A stretch of DNA of 64,000 bases. It comes from Rhizobium sp. WYCCWR10014 (GTDB taxonomy: Bacteria; Pseudomonadota; Alphaproteobacteria; Rhizobiales; Rhizobiaceae). Positions 1 to 8,383 of the stretch are shown here, piece after piece; the first letter of the stretch is position 1, and each line of letters opens with the position of its first letter. A program made the translations under genes and the position numbers. The stretch lies in assembly GCF_001657485.1 (NCBI RefSeq), contig NZ_LXFU01000027.1, positions 83,569 to 147,568 of the forward strand, in the 5' to 3' direction. The notes beneath the pieces were generated by a model that saw nothing but the letters and a program-made list of their open reading frames with translations, ran no database searches and had not been told where the DNA came from.

Positions 1-266
1 GCGACCTCGTTCTCGAAGATCAGCCGTGGCCACACATAGGCCAGCAGGCCGGATGCGATAGATCCGCCCGAGACCGACGAGATCATATCGAGTTTCGCCA
101 GAAGACCGGCCCCGTTGAGTCTCGCAAGCGATCCCGCATGGAAAAGCATGGCCCGATAGCCGCCGCCCGAAAGGCAAAGTCCGAGTTGATAGCGCTCCGC
201 AGGCTTCTCGGGTTCGCCGGGTCCCGACAAGACCGTGTTTTCGACGGGTTGATCGTCTTCTGACAT
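1..266 (-). CDS. Patatin-like phospholipase, N-terminal part (cut by window edge)
   Basis: The 88 visible residues begin with a polar leader and then show the patatin oxyanion loop SGGGYRA (residues 33-39). The nucleophile-elbow region SVSGGS (64-69) lies in the spacing usual for bacterial patatin-like lipid acyl hydrolases. Such proteins cleave acyl chains from membrane phospholipids with a Ser-Asp dyad; the Asp would lie beyond the window. No signal peptide is visible, so the protein is probably cytoplasmic or translocated by a non-Sec route. It starts 81 bp after the stop of the ClpP-like gene on the same strand, so the two may be cotranscribed. The family call is good; the substrate is unknown. 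Confidence 0.75.
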   Translation of the reverse strand, partial: MSEDDQPVENTVLSGPGEPEKPAERYQLGLCLSGGGYRAMLFHAGSLARLNGAGLLAKLDMISSVSGGSIASGLLAYVWPRLIFENEV

Positions 267-347
267 GCTCGGCCTCACTCATAAATATGAATTTCCCACC
301 GATCCCTTCCTTCAGACTGCCGCATCTCGCCGGTGGATCGGCGATGC

Positions 348-1658
348 TTAATCTCCATACCTACGGGAATTGGCATCGCATTTGTGCCATTGCATATCCA
401 TTCCGGCTTCATCCTCATGGCCATAGCACCAGTCGACGCGATTGAGCAGTGGACCGATCTGATCGCGCCGTTTGCAGGCCCGCTCCGTCTCGATGCCGTA
501 GCGATCGGTGCTGCCGCGGCAGATGTCGTCCAGTCCTATCCACTGATGGATCAACCGATCCGGCGCTTTGGCTCCTTTGTCCGTGGCGATCACCTTTCCG
601 ATCTCGGACTCGATCTGCAGGGAGGCCGTGTTCCAGACGAAAGAGAATTCCGCCATCCCGGAGGAAGTCCTACCCGTATCCCGGCTTTGGGCAAACCACT
701 CGACAATTCCTGACATTTCGCATTTTCCGGCGCAGCCGGCAGTCAGGGAGCCGGGTTTGACGCTGTATATGCGCTCCGGCCAGCGTTGGGCGAAGGCCGC
801 CTTGTCCTTCAAGATGACGTCTTTGTCGACCAAAGTCCCGAAGAAGGAGACCTGGTCGGCATAGACGCTTTTCATGAAGGCCAGCGCCGAGGCGCTGTCT
901 TTCGACCATTCGTCATTGTATCGGTTGGCGAAATCAAGCGCCTCCGTGGTCAGGTCGCCCGGTGCGGATGCGGTGGCCTCCTCTGAAGCGTTTGGGTCTG
1001 ATGGCATGACGGCAGGTGTTGCGCTCAGTTCTGGCGCGGCCTCCGGCGGTGGCGGCGCGCTTGCCGGTGGCGAGGGCATGTTCTCGGGCGTGATGATGTT
1101 CCAGTCTCGCATTTCCGCAGAGGTCAGATACCTTATATCGTCGCTGTCGATCGACAGGCTGAGCTGCAGCAGATTGGGGCTTACCCCCATGTCGGTGAGA
1201 TATCCGATAATCTCGCCGGTCAGCGATTGAACCGACGAGACTGCCGTTTTGTTGTCCATGCCGGCATCGTCGGATAGGGAAACCCGATGCACGCCGATGG
1301 ACCCCGGCTCGGCAAACCTATGAACGCCACCGGCGAAGGCGAAGGCGCAAGCCGACGCGCATTCCATGGCTCTGATCTGGATCGTTCTTGCATTCAGCGC
1401 GCGAATGGTGCGGCCGAACTCGATCGCGACGATCACGTTTCCGCCGGGCGAGTCAAACGTAATATAGGCCGGCTGGAACTGCGTGTATTCGTCGACAAGC
1501 ATCTTCGGATCGTCGGAGATTTCGAACGCACCCTTTATCGCAAGGCCGCGCTTCCCCGGCGCGCCGTCCAGACGTTGGTAGGAAATTGCCGCATGCACCT
1601 CTCCGGCCAGGGCGACGAACGGCAACAGCATCGATATGAACGAGACGGATTTCCGCAT
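348..1658 (-). CDS. Secreted ClpP/SppA-fold protein with C-terminal extension
   Basis: The 436-aa product starts with a signal peptide (residues 1-23, MRKSV...AGEVHA). I chose this ATG over an upstream in-frame one because GGAG lies 5 bp before it. Residues 60-130 look like the ClpP/crotonase fold of membrane-associated serine proteases: DSPGGN at 69-74 and ECASACAFAFAGG near 99-111, where the first Ser (102) is the likely nucleophile. A Pro/Ala-rich linker (about 215-250) follows, then a C-terminal domain of about 180 residues with several Cys that I do not recognise. It is likely periplasmic. The function is unknown beyond a probable peptidase or protease-derived fold. A patatin-like gene follows on the same strand. 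Confidence 0.65.
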   Translation of the reverse strand: MRKSVSFISMLLPFVALAGEVHAAISYQRLDGAPGKRGLAIKGAFEISDDPKMLVDEYTQFQPAYITFDSPGGNVIVAIEFGRTIRALNARTIQIRAMECASACAFAFAGGVHRFAEPGSIGVHRVSLSDDAGMDNKTAVSSVQSLTGEIIGYLTDMGVSPNLLQLSLSIDSDDIRYLTSAEMRDWNIITPENMPSPPASAPPPPEAAPELSATPAVMPSDPNASEEATASAPGDLTTEALDFANRYNDEWSKDSASALAFMKSVYADQVSFFGTLVDKDVILKDKAAFAQRWPERIYSVKPGSLTAGCAGKCEMSGIVEWFAQSRDTGRTSSGMAEFSFVWNTASLQIESEIGKVIATDKGAKAPDRLIHQWIGLDDICRGSTDRYGIETERACKRRDQIGPLLNRVDWCYGHEDEAGMDMQWHKCDANSRRYGD

Positions 1659-2041
1659 TCTTCTCCAGCCTTCGAGCACGTGTACTTCTCCTGTCGTCAC
1701 TCTCAGCATATCTTGCGCACCTATTGCCGGGCGATCATCGAATCCTGGCGATGAGACCGTCAGCTTTCAATGCGACCAAGCCCGTGGCAATCACGGGTGC
1801 GACGATCGACAGCTTTGACGAGAACATTTCACCCGTACCCCGGCAGCATCCAATCAATGCACAAGGGACAATCTTCTGACAAGCGGCACAATCAGAAGTG
1901 TTGATACAAGGTAAACGCGGGTTCCTCACCGCGATCGGGAGATCCCAGTCCACGCGATCCGGTGTGTGCCGGCCATTGATGCGAGAGCCGCAGGAAGAAG
2001 GGGGCGCTTCTTCGAATTTCGTCCCGGGCCTCGCTCTGCCG
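1659..2041. other. Intergenic stretch, 383 nt
   Basis: This gap separates the ClpP-like gene from the 3' end of maiA. It should hold the promoter of the ClpP-like gene. A possible 30-codon minus-strand reading frame at 1735-1827 would encode a short hydrophobic peptide (starts MFSSKLSIVAPV). Its ribosome binding site is poor, so I do not call it a gene. Confidence 0.4.
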
Positions 2042-2674
2042 TTACGGTTTCACACGGTCGGGATGCGCCGCCTGGAAGGCCGGCAGGGCTGCGCATCTGG
2101 CGTCGATGGCGACGATGCGCTTGAAAGCGGTCATATCCACGCCCCAGCGGCTGGCGTTGTAGACCTGGGGAACGAGACAGAGGTCCGCCATCGTCGGCGC
2201 ATCCCCAACGCTGAACGCGCCATCGCCTTCGCCGATCATCGCTTCCAGTTTGCCCAGCCCGTCGCTGATGAAATGCTTCATCCATTCCTCGCGGCCATCG
2301 GGCTTATCCGTCATGGTCATCAGATGCGACACGACATGCAAGTTGCAGATCGGATGGATGTCCATGGCGACCGCATAGGCAAGGGCGCGGACTTTCTGGC
2401 GATCGGCAATGTCCGATGGCAGTAATCCGCATTCCGGCCGAAGCTCAGCCAGATATTCGATGATTGCCAGCGACTGGGTCAGCGTTTTCCCGTTGATCAC
2501 CAATGTCGGCACCAGTCCCTGCGGGTTGAGGGCCAGATATTCCGGGGTCTTGTGCGCTCCTTCCAACAGGTTGATGGACACTGTCTGATAATCGACGCCC
2601 AAGAGATTGAGCGCGATGCGGACGCGATAGCTCGCCGATGATCTCCAGTAGTCGTAGAGAACGACCTCGTTCAT
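2042..2674 (-). CDS. maiA: Maleylacetoacetate isomerase
   Basis: The 210-aa zeta-class glutathione S-transferase converts 4-maleylacetoacetate to fumarylacetoacetate with glutathione as cofactor, the fifth step of tyrosine breakdown. The N-terminal thioredoxin-like domain carries the zeta signature SSASYRVR (12-19), where the Ser residues activate glutathione. The substrate-site region NPQGLVPTL and the all-helical C-terminal domain follow, and the length is normal for the family. Its ATG overlaps the fahA stop by 4 nt, indicating translational coupling. It is the last gene of the hpd-hmgA-fahA-maiA unit. Confidence 0.92.
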   Translation of the reverse strand: MNEVVLYDYWRSSASYRVRIALNLLGVDYQTVSINLLEGAHKTPEYLALNPQGLVPTLVINGKTLTQSLAIIEYLAELRPECGLLPSDIADRQKVRALAYAVAMDIHPICNLHVVSHLMTMTDKPDGREEWMKHFISDGLGKLEAMIGEGDGAFSVGDAPTMADLCLVPQVYNASRWGVDMTAFKRIVAIDARCAALPAFQAAHPDRVKP

Positions 2675-3696
2675 CGCGGGTCGGCCCGTTGGTATTTTTC
2701 GACCGTCTGCTCGATCGCACCGAAGATCGAATGGCCAGCCCGATCCTTCATCTCGATGCGGACCTGATCGCCGAACTGCATGAAGGGGGTCTTCGGCGAT
2801 CCGGTCTCGATCGTCTCGATCATTCTGATTTCGGCGATGCAGGAGTAACCGCTTCCGCCGCCTTCCACTGGTCTGCCCGGGCCGCCGTCCAGCTTGTTGG
2901 ACACCGTGCCCGAGCCGATGATCGTTCCGGCCAGGAGGTTACGAGTCTTGGCGGCATGGGCGATCAGTTGGCCAAAATCGAAGGTCATGTCGATACCGGC
3001 GTTGGCTTTGCCGAATGGCTTGCCGTTCAAGCTCACCAGCAGCGGAAGATGCAGCTTGCCGCCGTCCCAGGCATCTCCGAGCTCGTCCGGCGTCACCGCG
3101 ACCGGAGAAAATGCCGATGCCGGCTTCGACTGGAAGAAACCGAAACCCTTTGCCAGTTCGCCCGGGATCAGACCGCGCAGCGACACATCGTTGACGAGCA
3201 TCAGCAGACGGATGGCGCCGCGTGCGGCCTCCGGGCTGGAACCCATGGCAACGTCGCCGGTGATGACGGCGACCTCGCCTTCCATGTCGATCCCGTAGGC
3301 CTCGTCGGCCATCACGATCGGATCGCGCGGTGCGAGGAACGCGTCCGAACCGCCTTGATAGATCAGCGGATCGGCCCAGAAGCTTGCCGGCATCTCGGCG
3401 CCGCGCGCCTTGCGCACCAGTTCGACATGGTTGACGTAAGCGGAACCGTCGGCCCATTGGTAGGCTCGCGGCAAAGGTGACGTAGCGTCATGTTCGTGAA
3501 ACCGGATCGTCGGCTGGGCGCCAGTCTCGACGCCTTCAGCAATGAGCGCGAGCCTCGGAGCCACATGCTCCCAGTCATCGAGTGCTGCCTGCAATGTGCG
3601 GGCGATGTGACCGACTTCGGAACAGCGGGTCAGGTCGCGGGAAACAACGACCAGCCGGCCGTCCCGCGTGGAGTCTTTTAACGTCGCAAGTTTCAT
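2671..3696 (-). CDS. fahA: Fumarylacetoacetase (FAH family)
   Basis: The 341-aa protein should hydrolyse fumarylacetoacetate to fumarate and acetoacetate, the last step of homogentisate degradation. It has the bacterial two-domain FAH layout, with a conserved metal/active-site core around residues 120-260 (for example GDVAMGSSPEAARGAIRLL) and the late GSGTVSNK motif. It lies between hmgA (about 50 bp upstream) and maiA (4-nt overlap). FAH-fold proteins have varied substrates, but the pathway context makes this assignment strong. Confidence 0.92.
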   Translation of the reverse strand: MKLATLKDSTRDGRLVVVSRDLTRCSEVGHIARTLQAALDDWEHVAPRLALIAEGVETGAQPTIRFHEHDATSPLPRAYQWADGSAYVNHVELVRKARGAEMPASFWADPLIYQGGSDAFLAPRDPIVMADEAYGIDMEGEVAVITGDVAMGSSPEAARGAIRLLMLVNDVSLRGLIPGELAKGFGFFQSKPASAFSPVAVTPDELGDAWDGGKLHLPLLVSLNGKPFGKANAGIDMTFDFGQLIAHAAKTRNLLAGTIIGSGTVSNKLDGGPGRPVEGGGSGYSCIAEIRMIETIETGSPKTPFMQFGDQVRIEMKDRAGHSIFGAIEQTVEKYQRADPR

Positions 3697-3726
3697 GTCC
3701 GAATTCCGTGCAGGAGGATGACTTCA

Positions 3727-3750
3727 CTTGATGCATCACTTGATGCATCA
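3727..3750. repeat. Two tandem copies of a 12-bp unit at the hmgA stop codon
   Basis: The unit CTTGATGCATCA occurs twice without a gap at 3727-3738 and 3739-3750. Each copy contains the palindrome TGATGCATCA. The hmgA stop codon is the complement of 3748-3750, inside the second copy, so the repeat forms the start of the hmgA-fahA spacer. It may be a replication-slippage product or a small protein-binding site; nothing here decides between them. Confidence 0.6.
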
Positions 3751-5109
3751 TTTGATACCAGGGGTTCCGTCGAACTTGCGTTCCAGGCCATCCCAGCATT
3801 CCAGGTAATTATCCTGCAGCGTTTCAAGCTCGGCTGCGTATTTCGTCAGTTGCTGCGGGTACCGGGTCTCGAACATGAAGGCCATGGTATGATCGAGCTT
3901 CACCGGTTTGAGCTCGGTATTGGATGCCTTTTCGAAGGCGACCGCGTCCGGCCCGTGGGGAAGCATCATATTGTGCAGGCTCATGCCGCCCGGCACGAAG
4001 CCCTCCTCCTTGGCGTCATACTGGCCATGGATCAGCCCCATGAACTCGCTCATGATGTTGCGGTGGTACCAGGGCGGTCGGAACGTGTGTTCGGCGACCA
4101 GCCAGCGCGGCGGAAAGATCACGAAATCGACATTCGCGGTGCCCGCATCTTCGGTGGGCGCGGTCAGCACCGAAAAGATCGACGGATCGGGATGATCGAA
4201 GCGGATCGCACCGACCGGAGAAAACGTCCGCAGATCGTATTTGAACGGGGCGTAATTGCCGTGCCAGGCCACCACATCCAGCGGCGAATGGCCGATGTCG
4301 GTGACATAGAATTTTCCGCACCACTTCACATGGACGCGGCACGGTGTTTCCTTGTCCTCGAAAGCGGCCACCGGCGTTTTGAAGTCGCGCGGATTTGCCA
4401 GGCAGTTGGCCCCGATCGGTCCGCGGTCCGGCAGGGTGAATTTCGCGCCGTAGTTCTCGCAGATATATCCACGCCAGACGGTCTGCTCACCGCCCCTGAG
4501 AACCTTGAACATCATGCCGCGCGGGATGAGGCATATTTCCAGGGGCTCGACATCCATGATGCCCATTTCGGTGAACACTCTGATGGCGCCGAGCTGCGGC
4601 ACGATCAGCAATTCACCATCGGCATTGAAGAAGTAGTCGTCGACCATGTCCTCATTGAAGACGTAGGCATGGGCTGACATCCCCACCTGGGTGGTGGCAT
4701 CGCCCGCCGTGGTGATGGTCCGCACCCCTTCAAGGAATGTCAGCCTCTCCGCGGGCGCGGGGATGGGGTCCCAGCGAAGCTGGCCGAGAGGAAGCGAATG
4801 TTCGTCGAGGCACGGCGCGGTTTTCCAGAGCGGATAGGACGCGTTGGAGAAGCGGCGGGTGTGGCGCACGCTCGGGCGGATGCGGTAAAGCCAGGACCTT
4901 TCGTTGGTCCCGCGCGGCGCGGTGAACGGCGAGCCGGAAAGCTGCTCCGCATAGAGACCATAGTTGCACTTCTGCGGGCTGTTCTGGCCCTGCGGCAAGG
5001 CACCGGGGAGCGACTCGGTTTCGAAGTCATTGCCGAACCCCGGCATATATTTCAGCGTGTTTGCCGTCGCGGCTTCACCATCCGACGTCTGGATCGATGT
5101 CTGGTCCAT
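3748..5109 (-). CDS. hmgA: Homogentisate 1,2-dioxygenase
   Basis: The 453-aa non-haem iron enzyme opens the homogentisate ring to maleylacetoacetate. The product begins MDQTSIQ; the ATG at 5107-5109 is preceded by GGGGAGGAG, whereas the longer frame has no such site. The N-terminal GFGNDFETE and GLYAEQLSG motifs, the central [12 protein letters not shown] region and the C-terminal iron-site part around [15 protein letters not shown] are typical, and the length matches the family. The gene sits 61 bp downstream of hpd with a long hairpin in the gap. Confidence 0.95.
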   Translation of the reverse strand: MDQTSIQTSDGEAATANTLKYMPGFGNDFETESLPGALPQGQNSPQKCNYGLYAEQLSGSPFTAPRGTNERSWLYRIRPSVRHTRRFSNASYPLWKTAPCLDEHSLPLGQLRWDPIPAPAERLTFLEGVRTITTAGDATTQVGMSAHAYVFNEDMVDDYFFNADGELLIVPQLGAIRVFTEMGIMDVEPLEICLIPRGMMFKVLRGGEQTVWRGYICENYGAKFTLPDRGPIGANCLANPRDFKTPVAAFEDKETPCRVHVKWCGKFYVTDIGHSPLDVVAWHGNYAPFKYDLRTFSPVGAIRFDHPDPSIFSVLTAPTEDAGTANVDFVIFPPRWLVAEHTFRPPWYHRNIMSEFMGLIHGQYDAKEEGFVPGGMSLHNMMLPHGPDAVAFEKASNTELKPVKLDHTMAFMFETRYPQQLTKYAAELETLQDNYLECWDGLERKFDGTPGIK

Positions 5110-5132
5110 GCTCACTCCTCCCCGAACACTCC

Positions 5133-5163
5133 AGCGCCGCGCGTCTGGAAGATGCGCGGCGCT
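5133..5163 (-). promoter_or_regulatory. Long intercistronic hairpin between hpd and hmgA
   Basis: Arms AGCGCCGCGC (5133-5142) and GCGCGGCGCT (5154-5163) pair perfectly. The pairing continues inward through a G-T pair and TCT/AGA, giving about 14 bp around a GGA loop. There is no T-tract, so it is more likely an mRNA processing or stability element, or a partial attenuator, than a terminator. Confidence 0.6.
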
Positions 5164-5170
5164 ATAGAGT

Positions 5171-6280
5171 TTACTCCGCTGCAGTCCCGATGACACCACG
5201 CTTGATCTGATCGGCCTCGATCGACTCGAAAAGAGCCCGGAAGTTGCCTTCGCCGAAGCCTTCGTCGCCCTTGCGCTGGATGAATTCGAAGAAGATCGGG
5301 CCGATGACGGTTTTGGAGAAGATCTGCAGCAGGATTTTCGTCATGCCGCCATTCACCACTCCTTCGCCATCGATGAGGATGCCGTGCTTCTTCATGCGCT
5401 CGATCGGTTCGCTATGGCCGTTCACGCGTTCATAGGACATGTCGTAATAGGTCTCCGGCGGACCCGGCATGAAGCGCAGGCCGTTGTCGGCCAACCTGTC
5501 GGTGGCGTCGTAAATATCCTCCGTTCCAACGGCGATGTGCTGAATGCCCTCGCCCTTGTACTTCTTCAGATATTCCTCGATCTGGCTGGTGTCGTCCTTC
5601 GATTCATTCAGCGGTATGCGGATTTTGCCGCAGGGCGAGGTGATGGCGCGGCTCACCAGACCGGTGATGCGCCCATCGATATCGAAGAAGTGGATCTGCT
5701 TGAAATTGAACAGGTTGCGGTAAAAATCCCACCATTTGTCCATGCTGCCTCGAAAGACGTTGTGGGTGAGATGGTCGAGATAATAGAAGCCGATCCCCTG
5801 GGGATGCGGGTCGCGCTCGCCGAGCCAGTCGAACTCGGCTTCGTAGGCCGATCCCTTTGCCCCATAGGTCTCGACGAAATAGAGCAGCGAGCCACCGATG
5901 CCGACAATCGCCGGGACATCGAGCATCTTGTCGTTCCCTTCATAGGGAACAGCGCCTTTCGACACCGCGTGGTCAAAGGCGTGCCTGGCGTCGACGACGC
6001 GCCATGCCATCGATGGCGCACAGGGGCCATGGTTTGCGACGAAACGCGCGGCATGGCTGCCGGGCTCGGCGTTGAGCACATAGTTGATGTCACCCTGGCG
6101 CCAGACGGTGATGTCTTTCGTCTTGTGCCTGGCGACCGCAACATAGCCCATGCGTGTGAAGAGCTCGCGCAGCGTCTCGGGCTCAGGGTGGGCGAATTCG
6201 ACGAATTCGAAGCCGTCGGTGCCGGCCGGATTGTCGGCGGTGATTTCCGAGGGCGGCGCGTCATGTGGGAAGGGACCCAT
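5171..6280 (-). CDS. hpd: 4-Hydroxyphenylpyruvate dioxygenase
   Basis: The 369-aa Fe(II) dioxygenase converts 4-hydroxyphenylpyruvate to homogentisate. The start MGPFPHD at 6278-6280 follows GGAGGAAAGAAA. Two vicinal-oxygen-chelate domains are visible. The iron ligands are the His in YLDHLTHNV, the His in [12 protein letters not shown] and the late Glu in [17 protein letters not shown]. It is the first gene of the tyrosine-catabolic unit and is divergent from an Lrp/AsnC regulator across 130 bp that carries two dyads. Confidence 0.95.
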   Translation of the reverse strand: MGPFPHDAPPSEITADNPAGTDGFEFVEFAHPEPETLRELFTRMGYVAVARHKTKDITVWRQGDINYVLNAEPGSHAARFVANHGPCAPSMAWRVVDARHAFDHAVSKGAVPYEGNDKMLDVPAIVGIGGSLLYFVETYGAKGSAYEAEFDWLGERDPHPQGIGFYYLDHLTHNVFRGSMDKWWDFYRNLFNFKQIHFFDIDGRITGLVSRAITSPCGKIRIPLNESKDDTSQIEEYLKKYKGEGIQHIAVGTEDIYDATDRLADNGLRFMPGPPETYYDMSYERVNGHSEPIERMKKHGILIDGEGVVNGGMTKILLQIFSKTVIGPIFFEFIQRKGDEGFGEGNFRALFESIEADQIKRGVIGTAAE

Positions 6281-6302
6281 TTTCTTTCCTCCAGAGGAGA
6301 CT

Positions 6303-6360
6303 GCATTTGATATGCAAAGTGTGGCCCAAAACACGCGCAAAGTTCTTGCATTCTTTATGC
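6303..6360. promoter_or_regulatory. Two 13-bp dyads in the hpd/Lrp intergenic region
   Basis: GCATTTGATATGC (6303-6315) and GCATTCTTTATGC (6348-6360) share the form GCATT-N4-ATGC and start 45 bp apart. Both lie between the divergent starts of hpd and the Lrp/AsnC gene. They are good candidates for binding sites of that regulator, controlling both genes. The assignment to the regulator is inference. Confidence 0.55.
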
Positions 6361-6410
6361 TCCAGGAAGAGAATATGCACGATCCGTGAGTGTTTTGGAG
6401 ATTTCGCGCA

Positions 6411-6890
6411 ATGGATGAACCCCTCGACAAATTGGATCTGCGCCTGCTTCAGGAACTTCAAAAGGACGGCAGGTTGACGAACAACGAGTTGGGGGAGCGG
6501 ATCGCGCTTTCACCGTCGCAATGCTCTCGCCGGCGGACGAGACTGGAGGCTGAAGGATATATCCGCAGCTACCGCGCGTACCTCGATCGGCAGAAGCTGG
6601 GTCTGGATATGCTGGTGGTCATTTCCGTGACGCTTGCCACGCACAACAGAGACAATGCCCGGCGATTTTCGCAACTGATCAACGGGTTGCCGGAAGTTCT
6701 CGAGGCCTATGCCTTGACCGGTGAAATGGACTACCACCTGACGGTCGCGACCCGCGGACTCGCCGACCTTTCGAAATTCGTCAACGACGTTCTGCTGCCC
6801 CACGAGTCGGTGCAGCACGTGAAGACATCAATTGTCCTCGACACGCTGAAGACATTCGAGGGCTTTCCGGTGCTCATGCCTGGCCATTGA
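6411..6890 (+). CDS. Lrp/AsnC-family transcriptional regulator (probable hpd regulator)
   Basis: The 159-aa protein has an N-terminal AsnC-type helix-turn-helix (starting LDKLDLRLLQELQKDGR, recognition part LSPSQCSRRRTRLE) and a C-terminal RAM/ACT-like effector domain ending near SIVLDTLKT. I chose the ATG at 6411; an upstream in-frame GTG at 6390 would add seven residues. It is divergent from hpd. Local regulation of tyrosine or homogentisate catabolism, with the amino acid or a pathway keto acid as effector, is the natural inference. Confidence 0.85.
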   Translation: MDEPLDKLDLRLLQELQKDGRLTNNELGERIALSPSQCSRRRTRLEAEGYIRSYRAYLDRQKLGLDMLVVISVTLATHNRDNARRFSQLINGLPEVLEAYALTGEMDYHLTVATRGLADLSKFVNDVLLPHESVQHVKTSIVLDTLKTFEGFPVLMPGH

Positions 6891-6945
6891 CATGGCGACA
6901 GCACGACAATGATGCCGACGGCATCGCCCTGCGCAGATATCTTAA

Positions 6946-7416
6946 TCAGATCGGCAGTTCGGTCGAGAATTTCAGCTCGCGCAGCACAAAGCTCGAGACC
7001 ACCGTGCGCACATGTGGGTTGCGCATGAGATAGCGGGTCATGAAGGCCTCGTAGCTTTCCACGTCGCTTGCCCTTATCTTCAGCATGTAGTCGAAGGCGC
7101 CTGACAGGGCGTAGCACTCCATGATCTCAGGCCGCTCCAGCACCATCGAAGCGAACGACGCGACCGCCTCTTCGTGGTGATCTTCCAGTGTCACATGCGC
7201 GATGACGCAGAGCTTGAGATCGAGTTTTCCAGGATCGAGCAATGTCACACGCTTGCGGATGACGCCATCGGCTTCCAACTCCTGGATCTTCCGCCAGGCC
7301 GAACTCTGCGACATGCCGGCCTTTTCCGCCAGATCTGCCAGCGAAAGGCTGCCGTCGGCCTGGACGAGTTGCAGAAGCTTGCGGCGAAAATTCCCAGGTT
7401 CTTTCATTTCTCGCAT
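6946..7416 (-). CDS. Lrp/AsnC-family transcriptional regulator (probable phhA regulator)
   Basis: A second Lrp-type regulator, about 156 aa. The helix-turn-helix region is SLADLAEKAGMSQSSAWRKI and the effector domain includes MECYALSGAFDYMLKI. The gene is divergent from phhA with 114 bp between, and the gap contains a TTGCCA-N6-TGGCAA dyad. The start is uncertain: GTG 7419, ATG 7416 and ATG 7407 are all in frame. A role in controlling phenylalanine hydroxylase is inferred from position. Confidence 0.85.
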   Translation of the reverse strand: MREMKEPGNFRRKLLQLVQADGSLSLADLAEKAGMSQSSAWRKIQELEADGVIRKRVTLLDPGKLDLKLCVIAHVTLEDHHEEAVASFASMVLERPEIMECYALSGAFDYMLKIRASDVESYEAFMTRYLMRNPHVRTVVSSFVLRELKFSTELPI

Positions 7417-7431
7417 CACATTCGGGAATAT

Positions 7432-7449
7432 TTGCCACCATTATGGCAA
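7432..7449. promoter_or_regulatory. Dyad upstream of phhA and its Lrp-type regulator
   Basis: TTGCCA (7432-7437) and TGGCAA (7444-7449) form a perfect 6-bp inverted repeat with a 6-bp spacer. It lies just upstream of the Lrp start and about 80 bp before phhA. A further TGGCAGGAAT half-site lies nearby at about 7494. It is a candidate Lrp-family operator. Confidence 0.5.
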
Positions 7450-7530
7450 TAGCCAGCATGAAAGAAAAGAAAATCCTCCAAACCCGGATCATAATGGCAG
7501 GAATAGCGCCGTGCCTGGGAGGATCAGCCT

Positions 7531-8322
7531 ATGACCAAGGAAAGCAGCTACACCGCCAAACTGCCCGGCCCGGACGGTTTGTATGACTACGCCCCTGACG
7601 AAGATGCGATATGGGGTGAACTCTACCGGCGTCAGATGAAGCTGCTCGCCGATACGGCCTGCCGCGAATATCTGGACGGCGTCAAAATGCTGGGGCTGAA
7701 GCCCGATAAGGTGCCTCAGCTTCTCGACGTCAACAGGCGCCTGAACGAGACCACCGGCTTCGGCGTCGAAGGCGTGCCGGCGCTCATTCCGCCGTCGCGC
7801 TTTTATGAACTTCTGTCGCAAGGCAAATTCCCGCTCGCAACCTTCCTGCGCCGTCGCGAGCATATCGACTACATCGAGGAACCGGATCTGTTCCACGAGG
7901 TGTTCGGCCACTGCCCCATGCTCACCAACCAGAGCTATGCCAATTTCGTCCGGCATTTCGGCGAAACGGCTGTCCGCCTCGGCAAAGGCTATTCATGGCA
8001 CCTGTTTCGTATCTTCTGGTTCACCGTGGAATTCGGCCTGATCAATACGCCGCAGGGACGCCGCTGCTTCGGCGCGGGCATCGTCTCATCGCCAAGCGAA
8101 GCGAAGGCGGCAATGGAAGGCAAGGCGTGCGAATTCCGGCCGTTCGATTTACTGAGCGTGCTCCGGACACCCTACCGGATCGATATCCTTCAGCCGATCT
8201 ACTATGTCATCGACAGCTTCGCCGATCTTGAAGCGATCGTGGAGCAGGATATCGAGGCCACGATCCTCAAGGCAAAATCACTGGGTGATTTCGCCCCCGC
8301 TTTCGAAGCCAAGGCTTCGTGA
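7531..8322 (+). CDS. phhA: Phenylalanine 4-monooxygenase
   Basis: The 263-aa enzyme is the single-domain bacterial form of aromatic amino acid hydroxylase. It oxidises phenylalanine to tyrosine with tetrahydropterin and non-haem iron. The iron facial triad is visible as the two His of FHEVFGHCPML and the Glu of FWFTVEFGL. GGGAGGATCAGCCT precedes the ATG. It feeds tyrosine into the nearby hpd-hmgA-fahA-maiA route. No pterin dehydratase (phhB) gene is adjacent. A GC-rich hairpin follows the stop. Confidence 0.95.
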   Translation: MTKESSYTAKLPGPDGLYDYAPDEDAIWGELYRRQMKLLADTACREYLDGVKMLGLKPDKVPQLLDVNRRLNETTGFGVEGVPALIPPSRFYELLSQGKFPLATFLRRREHIDYIEEPDLFHEVFGHCPMLTNQSYANFVRHFGETAVRLGKGYSWHLFRIFWFTVEFGLINTPQGRRCFGAGIVSSPSEAKAAMEGKACEFRPFDLLSVLRTPYRIDILQPIYYVIDSFADLEAIVEQDIEATILKAKSLGDFAPAFEAKAS

Positions 8323-8342
8323 ATCGCGGATGACAGGGCGGC

Positions 8343-8369
8343 TTGCCTCGCCGCGGTGCGGCGAGGCAA
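8343..8369. terminator. Hairpin between convergent phhA and haem peroxidase genes
   Basis: TTGCCTCGCCGC (8343-8354) and GCGGCGAGGCAA (8358-8369) form a perfect 12-bp stem with a GGT loop. It lies between two converging genes and could terminate both, although neither side has a clear T-tract. Confidence 0.55.
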
Positions 8370-8383
8370 CAGTCTTACGAACA

